DNA of 11,420 nt from Candidatus Nanohaloarchaea archaeon. Lineage in GTDB: Archaea > EX4484-52 > GLR71. Position 1 is the stretch's first letter; every line of letters starts with the position of its first letter. The translations under genes were made by a program, and so were the position numbers. This document shows, piece by piece, positions 1-5,175 of the stretch. The DNA is taken from the NCBI GenBank assembly GCA_030671745.1, contig DAOVHT010000032.1, forward strand, positions 1 to 11,420, given 5' to 3'. The notes beneath the pieces are model-generated. The model worked only from the letters and a program-made list of their open reading frames with translations. It was not told where the DNA came from and searched no databases.

Positions 1-428
1 ATCAGGTGGTTGAATATGCTACTTGTGAATTTATCCAGGTCTATGTCTTCTATGTGTATGAAATCCTTGAAGACTATACGTTTTTCCGATTGTTCAATCA
101 CTTCAAGACCGATCAGTTTCTTCTGCACTTTCCTTATGACTTCGTACTGGTTCCTGTCAAGGGAGCCTGTTAAGATTATTGTCTTGAAGCCGTTTATGTA
201 TGACCTGTATATCTTTGCATAGATGTGCTCCATGGGTTCGTCTTTGTCTGTGTGTATTGTCTCTGTTCGGTTCTCTGCCTCTTTCTTTAGGCAGTTGATT
301 GTGAGTGTGCCTGAATTGATCTCTTCAAGGTCTAGCTCATCTGATCTTTTCAGACCATAGTGTTCTATCCAGCCTTTAGGTAATGATATCGCGTATGAGT
401 CGCCCAATTTTATTATCTTTCGTTTCAT
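1..428 (-). CDS. AbrB/PhoU-like transcriptional regulator, N-terminal part (C-terminus beyond window)
   Basis: Open minus-strand frame from ATG at 426-428 to the window edge, about 142 codons with no stop. The protein starts MKRKIIKLGDSYAISLPKGW, the swapped-hairpin AbrB/SpoVT DNA-binding motif (residues about 1-45, with the G-D-S-x-A-I-S-L-P-K core). This motif opens the archaeal 'phosphate uptake regulator' proteins, where PhoU-type helical repeats follow. The visible remainder (about 60-142) is alpha/beta sequence compatible with the linker to such repeats, but the PhoU repeats themselves are outside the window. A GAGG ribosome-binding site lies at 437-440, 8 bases before the ATG. It is transcribed divergently from the ATPase/CYTH pair. 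A role in phosphate-responsive control is the usual family assumption; nothing here shows the target. The AbrB domain is secure and the PhoU assignment is probable. Confidence 0.75.
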   Translation of the reverse strand, partial: MKRKIIKLGDSYAISLPKGWIEHYGLKRSDELDLEEINSGTLTINCLKKEAENRTETIHTDKDEPMEHIYAKIYRSYINGFKTIILTGSLDRNQYEVIRKVQKKLIGLEVIEQSEKRIVFKDFIHIEDIDLDKFTSSIFNHL

Positions 429-450
429 GTTGATTGCCTCTGGTTGGCTA

Positions 451-500
451 AATATATATTTGGTTATTGTATATATATTATTTATAACTTATATATATTC
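451..500. promoter_or_regulatory. AT-rich bidirectional promoter region
   Basis: Two clusters of TATA-like sequence lie between divergent genes. Alternating A/T tracts at 451-460 and 471-483 can serve the minus-strand AbrB/PhoU gene, and TATATATATTC at about 490-499 can serve the plus-strand ATPase/CYTH unit. Positions are by eye; no transcription start is known. Confidence 0.5.
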
Positions 501-523
501 GCTTTGTGTGTCTCATTAGTTTT

Positions 524-559
524 AGGTCGGAAGGATTTTTGTTATTTTGATTCTGACCT
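524..559 (+). promoter_or_regulatory. Predicted 5'-UTR hairpin upstream of the ATPase gene
   Basis: AGGTCGGAA (524-532) can pair with TTCTGACCT (551-559) over nine base pairs including one G-U, leaving an 18-base U-rich loop. It lies between the plausible TATA box and the start at 582, so it would be in the mRNA leader. No run of T follows it, so it is not an evident terminator. Function unknown. Confidence 0.4.
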
Positions 560-581
560 TACAATTGGGATATGTGATGTT

Positions 582-1124
582 ATGGGGAAATATGTGATAA
601 CTGGTGGACCATGTTCTGGGAAGACAAGTCTTGTGGATTATCTGGCCTCTCAGGAGTATGGGATAGTACCTGAGACTGCTGAGGTGATAATAAAGGAGCA
701 ATTGAAGTCTGGCGGTGACATGGTGCCATGGAATCCGTTGCGGCGGTTGGAGTTTCAGGAAGAGCTCATAAGCCGGCAGATTCATACTGAAAATTCTATT
801 CTTGATGGTGGAACTTATTTCTTTGATCGCGCAATCCCTGACAATATTGCATATCAGCTTTTTGATGGTGTGAGGCCTTCGGATTATCTTGTTGATCAAA
901 GTAAAAATCAAGATTATGATGGTGTCTTTCTTCTGGGGCAGGTACCTGTCTATGAGAATTCGTCTTTTCGAAAAGAGGATGCTTCGGTGGCCAAAAGACT
1001 CTCATCGATATTGGGTGAGGTGTATCGTGATTTAGGATATGAAGTATTGGATGTGTGTCCTATGGGTTCTGCTAAGGATAGGGCAGAACTGATAATGGGG
1101 ATCATAAAGCATAATGGTATTTGA
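582..1124 (+). CDS. AAA_28 / NadR-Ttd14-like P-loop NTPase
   Basis: A 180-residue P-loop protein of the AAA_28 type. It opens directly with the Walker A motif GGPCSGKT (residues 8-15), followed by the family's 'PETAE' strand-helix (about 32-36), a Q-rich helix, and 'FFDRAIPDNIAY' (about 83-94), the DR-x-x-x-D segment typical of this NTPase group. The C-terminal helix 'AKRLSSILGEVYRDLGYEVL' matches the family's closing part. I chose ATG 582 because family members begin a few residues before Walker A and a GTGAT element precedes it; the frame is open upstream to 444, but that extension is low-complexity and lies over the promoter. The stop at 1122-1124 is 11 bases from the CYTH start, so the two genes are one unit. 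The reaction is unknown: probably a nucleotide or small-molecule kinase or NTPase. Family call good, substrate unassigned. Confidence 0.8.
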   Translation: MGKYVITGGPCSGKTSLVDYLASQEYGIVPETAEVIIKEQLKSGGDMVPWNPLRRLEFQEELISRQIHTENSILDGGTYFFDRAIPDNIAYQLFDGVRPSDYLVDQSKNQDYDGVFLLGQVPVYENSSFRKEDASVAKRLSSILGEVYRDLGYEVLDVCPMGSAKDRAELIMGIIKHNGI

Positions 1125-1135
1125 GGTGTTTGCAT

Positions 1136-1714
1136 ATGGTTGTTGAGAAAGAGATTAAATTGGTCAATCCTAAGTTTTCTTTGACGGATGTCTTTTATCG
1201 GTGTGATTGCACGGGTATGGAGTCGTTAAGGGTTGTGGATACGTATATGGTGCCTAACCTGTGCGCTTCGGATGGTGTAGATGATAGTCTGGTGCGCATA
1301 CGAGAGATTGACGGTGTGCCCTATCTGACTGTCAAAGGACCTGATATATCTTCTGGTGTGTACAAAAAACGTGAAGAGTTTGAGGTCCCTGTGACGCCCA
1401 TGGTCAAGGATGCAATCTGCGGTCTGGGGTCTGTTGCGCTTGTGATCGAGAAAGATAGGTATGTCTTTGAGGGTGGTATGTTTGAGATGGTCTATGATAC
1501 TATCTATGGTGTGTCTATCCCTGGGAGGGATATTGCGCTGTCTCATGATTCAGATAGATGGTATGATCTGATACAGACCAACATATTTGAGGTAGAGGAT
1601 ATAACTGAAAAAGGACTTGATTGGCTGTCCATATGCCTTCGTTTTTCAAGAGAGGATCTGACCACGGTCTCAAATTATGACTATTTTATGGGACTCATCT
1701 CAAAATTGTCATGA
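1136..1714 (+). CDS. CYTH-domain protein (triphosphate tunnel family)
   Basis: A 192-residue protein with the CYTH signature: the N-terminal E-x-E-x-K as E4-K-E6-I-K8, then 'DTYMV', 'LVRIREIDGVPYLTVKGP' (basic R-x-R and T-x-K-G-P strands), 'KKREEFEVPV', 'VIEKDRYVFEG' and 'MFEMVYDTIYG'. These alternate acidic and basic residues line the beta tunnel that binds triphosphates and divalent metal in CyaB, thiamine triphosphatase and inorganic triphosphatase. Start chosen at ATG 1136 because GAGGTG at 1123-1128 sits 7 bases upstream, partly inside the stop of the preceding gene; an earlier in-frame TTG at 1121 would overlap that ribosome-binding site. Pairing with the AAA_28 gene mirrors Ttd14, where the two domains are fused. 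A triphosphatase or triphosphate/phosphoinositide-binding role is inferred; the substrate cannot be read from the sequence. Confidence 0.85.
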   Translation: MVVEKEIKLVNPKFSLTDVFYRCDCTGMESLRVVDTYMVPNLCASDGVDDSLVRIREIDGVPYLTVKGPDISSGVYKKREEFEVPVTPMVKDAICGLGSVALVIEKDRYVFEGGMFEMVYDTIYGVSIPGRDIALSHDSDRWYDLIQTNIFEVEDITEKGLDWLSICLRFSREDLTTVSNYDYFMGLISKLS

Positions 1715-1744
1715 ATCGTGTTTTTTGGGTATATCATCAAAATC

Positions 1745-1754
1745 TTTATAAAAG
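1745..1754 (+). promoter_or_regulatory. TATA box for RNase P RNA
   Basis: TTTATAAAAG predicts a transcription start near 1773-1776. That is about 75 bases before the P1 helix of the RNase P RNA, so the primary transcript would carry a leader at about 1775-1847. The leader contains the 12-base palindrome CACAGATCTGTG (1815-1826). I found no gene in it. Confidence 0.55.
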
Positions 1755-1847
1755 TTATAAGTCAACATACATTTACTTACTTAGGTAGGTCAATCCCTTC
1801 AGGTGGCTTCAATGTCACAGATCTGTGCGCTTTTGTATCAGGTTTCG

Positions 1848-2115
1848 GATTGGAAGAGGCAGGATGGCTTACTGTGGCATTATCATTGATTTTGCCGTGG
1901 AGGAAAGTCCGCCCTCCGTTAAATGGAACCGGTGTGAGTCGGTGCGTGAAAGCGTAGGCAATGCAGCAGAAACGAATGTTTTTCCGTCAATATTATGATA
2001 CGTCAGTTGAAGTTCCGGAAATGACAGTGAAACGGGCATCCTTTCGGGAGCAAGGTTTAACCGCTTAGTCTGATGCCATCAAAACATAAGGCGGCTTACT
2101 CGCCTCTTCATAATC
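1848..2115 (+). ncRNA. rnpB: RNase P RNA
   Basis: Catalytic RNA of ribonuclease P, which removes 5' leaders from pre-tRNAs. Conserved landmarks appear in the right order. CR-I is GGAGGAAAGTCCGCCC (1899-1914), CR-IV is GGAGCAAGG (2048-2056) and CR-V is ACATAAGGCGGCTTAC (2084-2099). The core helices pair: P1 GAAGAGGC (1853-1860) with GCCTCTTC (2102-2109), extendable by GATT (1848-1851) with AATC (2112-2115); P2 GATGGC (1863-1868) with GCCATC (2075-2080); and P4 AAG-CCGCC (1905-1913, with the universal bulged U at 1908) with GGCGGCTT (2090-2097). P3 is a hairpin closed by GGCA/TTGCC. About 260 bases is slightly compact for an archaeal type A RNA. Ends are set by P1; transcript ends may differ by several bases. 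The open frame at 1718-1957 is an artefact of this RNA. Confidence 0.95.
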
Positions 2116-2135
2116 TTTATAATCTATAATATTGG

Positions 2136-2306
2136 GTGATATATATTTCAAAGAAAGAAAAACCAGGATTGTCGTCAGGAAATGCAGGACTTGTAAGATA
2201 TTTTGATGATTATAAGGAAGCTATACAGATTAAGCCAGAGCATGTTTTAATCTTTATATCCTTAATCATTGTTCTTGAGCTTGCGCTTAAGTATATGGCT
2301 GCATAG
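2136..2306 (+). CDS. secG: Preprotein translocase Sec61-beta subunit, unusual start region
   Basis: The small tail-anchored beta subunit of the SecYE-beta translocon. The cytosolic part reads SKKEKPGLSSGNAGLVRYFDDYKEAIQIKPEHV, with the typical archaeal SS-x-N-A-G-L-x-R-Y-F-D motif, followed by one hydrophobic segment, LIFISLIIVLELALKYMAA, running to the TAG at 2304-2306. No ATG is available at the N-terminus. The only standard start in frame is GTG 2136, giving 56 residues beginning MIYISKKEK. However, that GTG lies inside GGTGAT (2135-2140), the ribosome-binding motif. GGTGAT plus a 4-base spacer points to ATT at 2145-2147, giving 53 residues beginning (M)SKKEKPGLSS, which matches the usual start of this family better. 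The gene begins about 20 bases after the RNase P RNA and may be cotranscribed with it. Identity is confident; the start is unresolved. Confidence 0.88.
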   Translation: MIYISKKEKPGLSSGNAGLVRYFDDYKEAIQIKPEHVLIFISLIIVLELALKYMAA

Positions 2307-2318
2307 GTTGTTAGGTTG

Positions 2319-2328
2319 TTTATTTATT
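2319..2328 (+). promoter_or_regulatory. Possible TATA box for the endonuclease IV-like gene
   Basis: TTTATTTATT lies about 26 bases before the ATG at 2351. There is no ribosome-binding motif in between, which fits a leaderless mRNA. Confidence 0.45.
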
Positions 2329-2350
2329 TCTTTTTTACTATAATCTTATT

Positions 2351-3157
2351 ATGGATGTAAATGTTGGTGTCTCAGGTATACCTTTATCTGCCAAGGGTTC
2401 GGATACAGGTGCTGGTCTTCGTGTCCTTAAGGAGCTTGGGCTTGACTTTATGGAGATACAGTTCTCTAGAAACATATATCTTAATCCGGACAGTGCTCGT
2501 ACTGTGGGTAATATCGCAAAAGAATTAGGTATCGGTCTTACCTGTCATGCGTCCTATTACATCAATCTTGCATCGCAGAAAATTGAGGTGCAGGAAGCAA
2601 GCATCAAGCGCATTGTAGATACTTTGAGGATTGCTGAAGTCTTGGGTGCTAAACTTATTGTTGTCCATGCGGGGTATTATTCTGGAAGGTCTCATGAAGA
2701 AGCTTATGATATCATAAAAAGTAATATTGATGCAATTGGGGTTAAATGTCCGTCAAAAGTCAAGATAGGTATTGAGACTATGGGTAAACAGAAATCTTTC
2801 GGTAGTGTGGATGAGATCATAAGGCTCTGCAATGATTGTCCTAATACTGTTCCTGTTATTGATTTTGGGCATGTGCATGTGCGGGAGTTCGGAAGTATCA
2901 AGACTGTATGTGATTTTACTTCTATCTTTGAACGATTTAAAGATGAGGTTGGGCTTGATGAGTTTCATGTACATATGTCCTGTATGAAACATGCTAACGG
3001 CAATGAGATAAGTCATCTTCCTCTTGAGTCATTTGATCCTGATTTTAGGCTGATGGCCAAATCGATAAGGAATAATGGGTATAAATGTTCGGTTGTGTGT
3101 GAATCACCGCTTATGGAGCATGATGCACTGCTCTTTAAGAGCTGGTTAAAAAGTTAA
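2351..3157 (+). CDS. nfo: Endonuclease IV-like (AP endonuclease family 2) TIM-barrel protein
   Basis: A 268-residue TIM barrel of the AP endonuclease 2/xylose isomerase-like superfamily, in which Nfo cuts DNA 5' of abasic sites using three zinc ions. Candidate metal ligands fall in the expected order: H66 (CHASYY), H106 (VVHAGYYSG), E142 (GIETMG), D171 and H174 (VIDFGHVH), H206/H208 (FHVHMS) and E251 (VCESP). The bacterial D-x-H pair that completes the third zinc site is not obvious; the matching region reads 'NEISHLPLES' (H222). This H-L-P-L form is what I recall from archaeal relatives. Length is near the 280 residues of bacterial Nfo. Start at ATG 2351, apparently leaderless. It stands between Sec61-beta and a tRNA, so context adds nothing. 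DNA repair is the likely role; a sugar isomerase-like activity is the alternative. Confidence 0.8.
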   Translation: MDVNVGVSGIPLSAKGSDTGAGLRVLKELGLDFMEIQFSRNIYLNPDSARTVGNIAKELGIGLTCHASYYINLASQKIEVQEASIKRIVDTLRIAEVLGAKLIVVHAGYYSGRSHEEAYDIIKSNIDAIGVKCPSKVKIGIETMGKQKSFGSVDEIIRLCNDCPNTVPVIDFGHVHVREFGSIKTVCDFTSIFERFKDEVGLDEFHVHMSCMKHANGNEISHLPLESFDPDFRLMAKSIRNNGYKCSVVCESPLMEHDALLFKSWLKS

Positions 3158-3159
3158 GA

Positions 3160-3168
3160 TTTAAAAAG
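3160..3168 (+). promoter_or_regulatory. TATA box for tRNA-Arg
   Basis: TTTAAAAAG directly follows the stop of the preceding gene and predicts a start around 3188, about 10 bases before the mature 5' end of the tRNA. Confidence 0.5.
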
Positions 3169-3197
3169 ATATTCTCTTAACTGATTATGTTGTTTGT

Positions 3198-3318
3198 GGG
3201 CTCGTAGCTCAGTTTGGATAGAGCATTGGACTTCTAATCCAAGGGTCGAGGGTTCAAATTTCAAAAATCTGGAGATTTTCTTATTTCCAGACTTTGTCTG
3301 AAAATCCCTTCGGGCTCA
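3198..3318 (+). tRNA. tRNA-Arg(UCU) with a T-loop intron
   Basis: Reads AGA codons. The acceptor GGGCTCG (3198-3204) pairs with CGGGCTC (3311-3317) and the discriminator is A3318. The D stem is GCTC (3207-3210) with GAGC (3221-3224). The anticodon arm is TTGGA (3226-3230), loop CTTCTAA with anticodon TCT at 3233-3235, and TCCAA (3238-3242). The variable region is 3243-3247. The T arm begins GAGGG-TTCAAAT (3248-3259), but its 3' strand CCCTT appears only at 3306-3310, after 46 extra bases. Removing them restores a normal 7-base T-loop TTCAAAT and five-pair T stem. CCA is not encoded, as is common in archaea. Because every arm pairs, this looks like a functional intron-containing gene and not a decayed one. 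Confidence 0.9.
3260..3305 (+). other. tRNA intron, T-loop (about position 59/60)
   Basis: A 46-base insertion in the T-loop. The exact junction slides by up to four bases because AAAT is repeated at both ends (5' exon end anywhere in 3255-3259). The intron can fold: TCTGGA (3268-3273) with TCCAGA (3286-3291) as a terminal hairpin, CAAA (3262-3265) with TTTG (3293-3296), and ATTT (3258-3261) with AAAT (3302-3305), with TCTGA (3297-3301) bulged. This resembles a relaxed bulge-helix-bulge, not the strict 3-4-3 form recognised by the archaeal splicing endonuclease. Confidence 0.75.
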
Positions 3319-3319
3319 C

Positions 3320-3333
3320 TTTTTTATTTTTTT
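3320..3333 (+). terminator. T-rich terminator after the tRNA
   Basis: Six T, an A, then seven T immediately after the tRNA 3' end, the usual archaeal oligo-T termination signal. The same A/T-rich block could instead provide the TATA element of the sRNA candidate that follows. Confidence 0.55.
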
Positions 3334-3347
3334 ATTGATATCCCAAA

Positions 3348-3419
3348 AGGTAATGATTCGAAGATCGTCATCTGATTGCGACTAAGTCGAGTATGAAGAT
3401 GTGAACACCAAATGAACCT
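3348..3419 (+). ncRNA. Candidate C/D box methylation-guide sRNA
   Basis: A 72-base RNA with the full geometry of an archaeal C/D sRNA, though boxes C and D are non-consensus. The terminal stem is AGGT (3348-3351) with ACCT (3416-3419). Box C is ATGATTC (3353-3359), D' is CTGA (3372-3375), C' is ATGAAGA (3393-3399) and D is ATGA (3412-3415). Both kink-turns work: after the stem come exactly three loop bases (3352-3354), then tandem G-A pairs (3355/3415 and 3356/3414). The consensus G-C pair next to them is replaced by U3358-A3412, a compensating change. D' and C' are linked by a stem-loop, CGAC-TAA-GTCG (3379-3389). Each guide interval is exactly 12 bases (3360-3371 and 3400-3411), the standard archaeal spacing. 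It would direct 2'-O-methylation of rRNA or tRNA. No target was checked. Confidence 0.6.
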
Positions 3420-3460
3420 GGGAATATATCTCTTTATCTTTTAGAAATGGGTATTGGTTT

Positions 3461-3982
3461 TTAGATCTCTCTTAATTTCTCAAGAATGATGGATGACCTT
3501 GCAAGGCGTGTGCTTAGATTTGTAATGTGGCCTGTCTTGAATGCAGGGTTCAGCCCGTTTGCTTCAAACATCTTAAACAGTCCTTCGGTCTTTTCGGTTG
3601 TGGCCAAGATCTCGCTATACTGTGCGGCTCTTACTGCGCCTGTGCCTACTCTTCCAAGGCTACCTAAAAGTGGTAGGAATAATAGGATGCTGAACCATCT
3701 TTTTTTAAGGAATTCCATTTTTGAGTAGCTGAGTATGTAATCTATCAGTATGTCGCTTGCAAAAAGAATAATTATCAGGTGGTCTAGTCTCATAAGCATA
3801 TATTCTTGTTGGGGGGTAAGCACTATTGAAAATTTGATGAATAATGTTATGATTATCACTAATATGAGTGCAGGCGTTATTTTCTTGATCAGTATCTTTG
3901 TGGTTCGTAGGTGTCTGCTCTTGTATTTTTTCCCTGCATCTTCTTGAAGTCCTGTCGTTCTTACTGAGATCGGTTGTATCAT
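3461..3982 (-). CDS. Membrane protein with voltage-sensor-like (ion-channel S1-S3) helices
   Basis: A 173-residue protein with a basic N-terminus (about 1-33), three hydrophobic helices (about 34-56, 63-86, 92-112) and a soluble C-terminal tail. The segment from LDHLIIILFASDILIDYILS through FLKKRWFSILLFLPLLG resembles the S2-S3 part of voltage-sensor domains, where an acidic S2 residue and an aromatic/basic turn precede S3. The next stretch, 'LGRVGTGAVRAAQ', carries only two arginines and no pore loop or selectivity filter is present, so it is not itself a channel. The start ATG (3980-3982) overlaps the upstream stop as ATGA, indicating translational coupling to the DUF5658 gene. Family call is tentative; 'small membrane protein of unknown function' is the safe description. 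Confidence 0.55.
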   Translation of the reverse strand: MIQPISVRTTGLQEDAGKKYKSRHLRTTKILIKKITPALILVIIITLFIKFSIVLTPQQEYMLMRLDHLIIILFASDILIDYILSYSKMEFLKKRWFSILLFLPLLGSLGRVGTGAVRAAQYSEILATTEKTEGLFKMFEANGLNPAFKTGHITNLSTRLARSSIILEKLREI

Positions 3983-4308
3983 CTGTCTTCCTCTGCATAT
4001 TTTTCAATGATTATATAATTGTGGACTACTGTGAATGCATATACCAATGTGAATATGAACAGTAATGTGTTTGCTGCAAGCATGTTCGTGTGGGAGATGT
4101 AGTATAATATGGTGCCTAACATCGCGAGATCAAATACCTTAAATAAGATGAAATCTCTGTTGCTTAATTTAAGGAAGAATTTCGCGACCGGGTTCTCTTC
4201 AACGTCTATGCCTTCTCTGTTCACAAGTTCACAGGTCTCAACAGTGTCTGTGGTCCAGAGGACTGCTAAGATCACAAACAGTGCGATGGTCATAACTGAG
4301 AGTATCAT
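3979..4308 (-). CDS. DUF5658-like membrane protein
   Basis: A 109-residue protein with an N-terminal helix (about 3-18), a short acidic loop with 'TTDTVET', then 'GIDVEENPVAKFFL' with the E-x-N-P turn (N39-P40), and two more helices (about 55-70 and 77-95). The D/T-rich start followed by a G-x-x-x-E-x-N-P motif and 'FKVFDLAML' is the pattern of DUF5658, a family of small archaeal and bacterial membrane proteins with no assigned function. It heads a two-gene unit, with its stop overlapping the start of the voltage-sensor-like gene by four bases (ATGA). A TATA box at 4331-4338, about 25 bases upstream of its ATG, suggests a leaderless mRNA. Confidence 0.7.
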   Translation of the reverse strand: MILSVMTIALFVILAVLWTTDTVETCELVNREGIDVEENPVAKFFLKLSNRDFILFKVFDLAMLGTILYYISHTNMLAANTLLFIFTLVYAFTVVHNYIIIEKYAEEDR

Positions 4309-4320
4309 GATTGTATATTT

Positions 4321-4339
4321 AAACCGAAAAGTTTATATA
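4321..4339. promoter_or_regulatory. TATA box for the DUF5658 operon, with a BRE on the opposite side
   Basis: TTTATATA at 4331-4338 is the right distance upstream of the minus-strand ATG at 4306-4308. On the plus strand, however, the site reads AACCGAAAAGTTTATATAG, with a purine-rich BRE to the left of the TATA. This is nearly identical to the plus-strand promoter at 8742-8760. It may therefore also fire rightwards, antisense to the SpoIIM-like gene. Confidence 0.6.
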
Positions 4340-4360
4340 GTCAAAGGGTCTTCCTGTTTT

Positions 4361-5170
4361 TTATAATACTGGTGTTATGAATACTTCAAGAAATGCGGCA
4401 CCTAAAACGATCAATGTCGCAACCATGAATAATTTCAATGAATCTTTTATGATTATGTCTGTCTTGTGGCCTTTCATTATCCCTATCGATAATATCGATC
4501 CTGCAATGCCTGCGATACAGTATGCGGCAATCTCTGGGATACCGTGCAATGCTATGCTTGACAGTCCGTGGAAAAGGGCCAATATGAGCGCTATTATTTT
4601 CGGATTGTTTGCAAGGATAAGGTCTTTTCCTATGTTGCCTATGAATATTCCTACAACTGCGGCATTCCAGCTCAATATGAATATCGCGCCCGTACCGAAC
4701 ACAAATGATACAAAAAATGAAAGTATCATGACTTTTAGGTTGTTTGCAAGTATGCTTGAGAAACTGTAGGTTGAATTGAATGCGCCCAATGCTTTTGTTG
4801 TCTCAATCTCAAGTGCGAACATAATCTGGGATTGTGTGGCGTCTGCAAACAGATACCAGAATGATGTGGCTATTATGACTCCTAAGAAAAAGTATGCGTA
4901 TATCTCTAATATGGTGCCGTGCCTTTCAAAAAAACCGAGCGATATGTTTCTGTCTGCATTTTCCTCTTTGGTCTCATCATCTTTTATTGCACCGTAGATT
5001 ACAGGTATCAATGCAATTGTTGTGAGGAATAAGAATACGACCGATGCTGATGTCGGAAATATGATGTAGGCGGTCCATATGGCAACTGATGTGACAATTA
5101 TGCTGTATATGAGCATCTCTATCGGATTTTTTTCAATCTGCCTGCTTGTGAGAATTGATTCAAGAACCAT
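4361..5170 (-). CDS. SpoIIM-like (stage II sporulation protein M family) membrane protein
   Basis: A 269-residue polytopic membrane protein with about six or seven hydrophobic helices. Family marks of SpoIIM (PF01944) are visible in the second half: 'NNLKVMILSFFVSFVFGTGAIFILSWNAAVVGIFIG' (the N-N...F...G...N...G pattern) and 'HGIPEIAAYCIAGIAGS' (the conserved H-G-x-x-E helix). In Bacillus SpoIIM works in septal peptidoglycan remodelling; archaeal members have no wall target in common and are thought to be integral membrane proteins of unknown function, often next to vesicle or envelope genes. The start ATG (5168-5170) lies 5 bases after the stop of the AI-2E-family gene, so the two are one transcript and probably coupled. 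No ribosome-binding motif is visible. Confidence 0.8.
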   Translation of the reverse strand: MVLESILTSRQIEKNPIEMLIYSIIVTSVAIWTAYIIFPTSASVVFLFLTTIALIPVIYGAIKDDETKEENADRNISLGFFERHGTILEIYAYFFLGVIIATSFWYLFADATQSQIMFALEIETTKALGAFNSTYSFSSILANNLKVMILSFFVSFVFGTGAIFILSWNAAVVGIFIGNIGKDLILANNPKIIALILALFHGLSSIALHGIPEIAAYCIAGIAGSILSIGIMKGHKTDIIIKDSLKLFMVATLIVLGAAFLEVFITPVL

Positions 5171-5175
5171 ATAAT

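Noticed and set aside
444..581. 46-codon N-terminal extension of the NTPase
   Set aside because: It runs over the promoter TATA boxes and leader hairpin, and family members begin just before Walker A; ATG 582 is preferred.
1775..1847. A tRNA-sized interval (about 73 bases) between the promoter and RNase P RNA
   Set aside because: No D-arm, anticodon arm or T-loop consensus could be paired; GGTTTCGGA is only superficially like a T arm.
1718..1957. 79-codon open frame after the CYTH gene
   Set aside because: Its second half overlaps the conserved P1-P4 region of the RNase P RNA and the predicted protein resembles nothing; the frame is a by-product of the RNA gene.
4377..4769. 130-codon plus-strand frame opposite the SpoIIM-like gene, starting after GGTGTT
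   Set aside because: It is the complement of a clear SpoIIM coding sequence and lacks any family resemblance. The nearby promoter is noted as possible antisense RNA, not as a gene.
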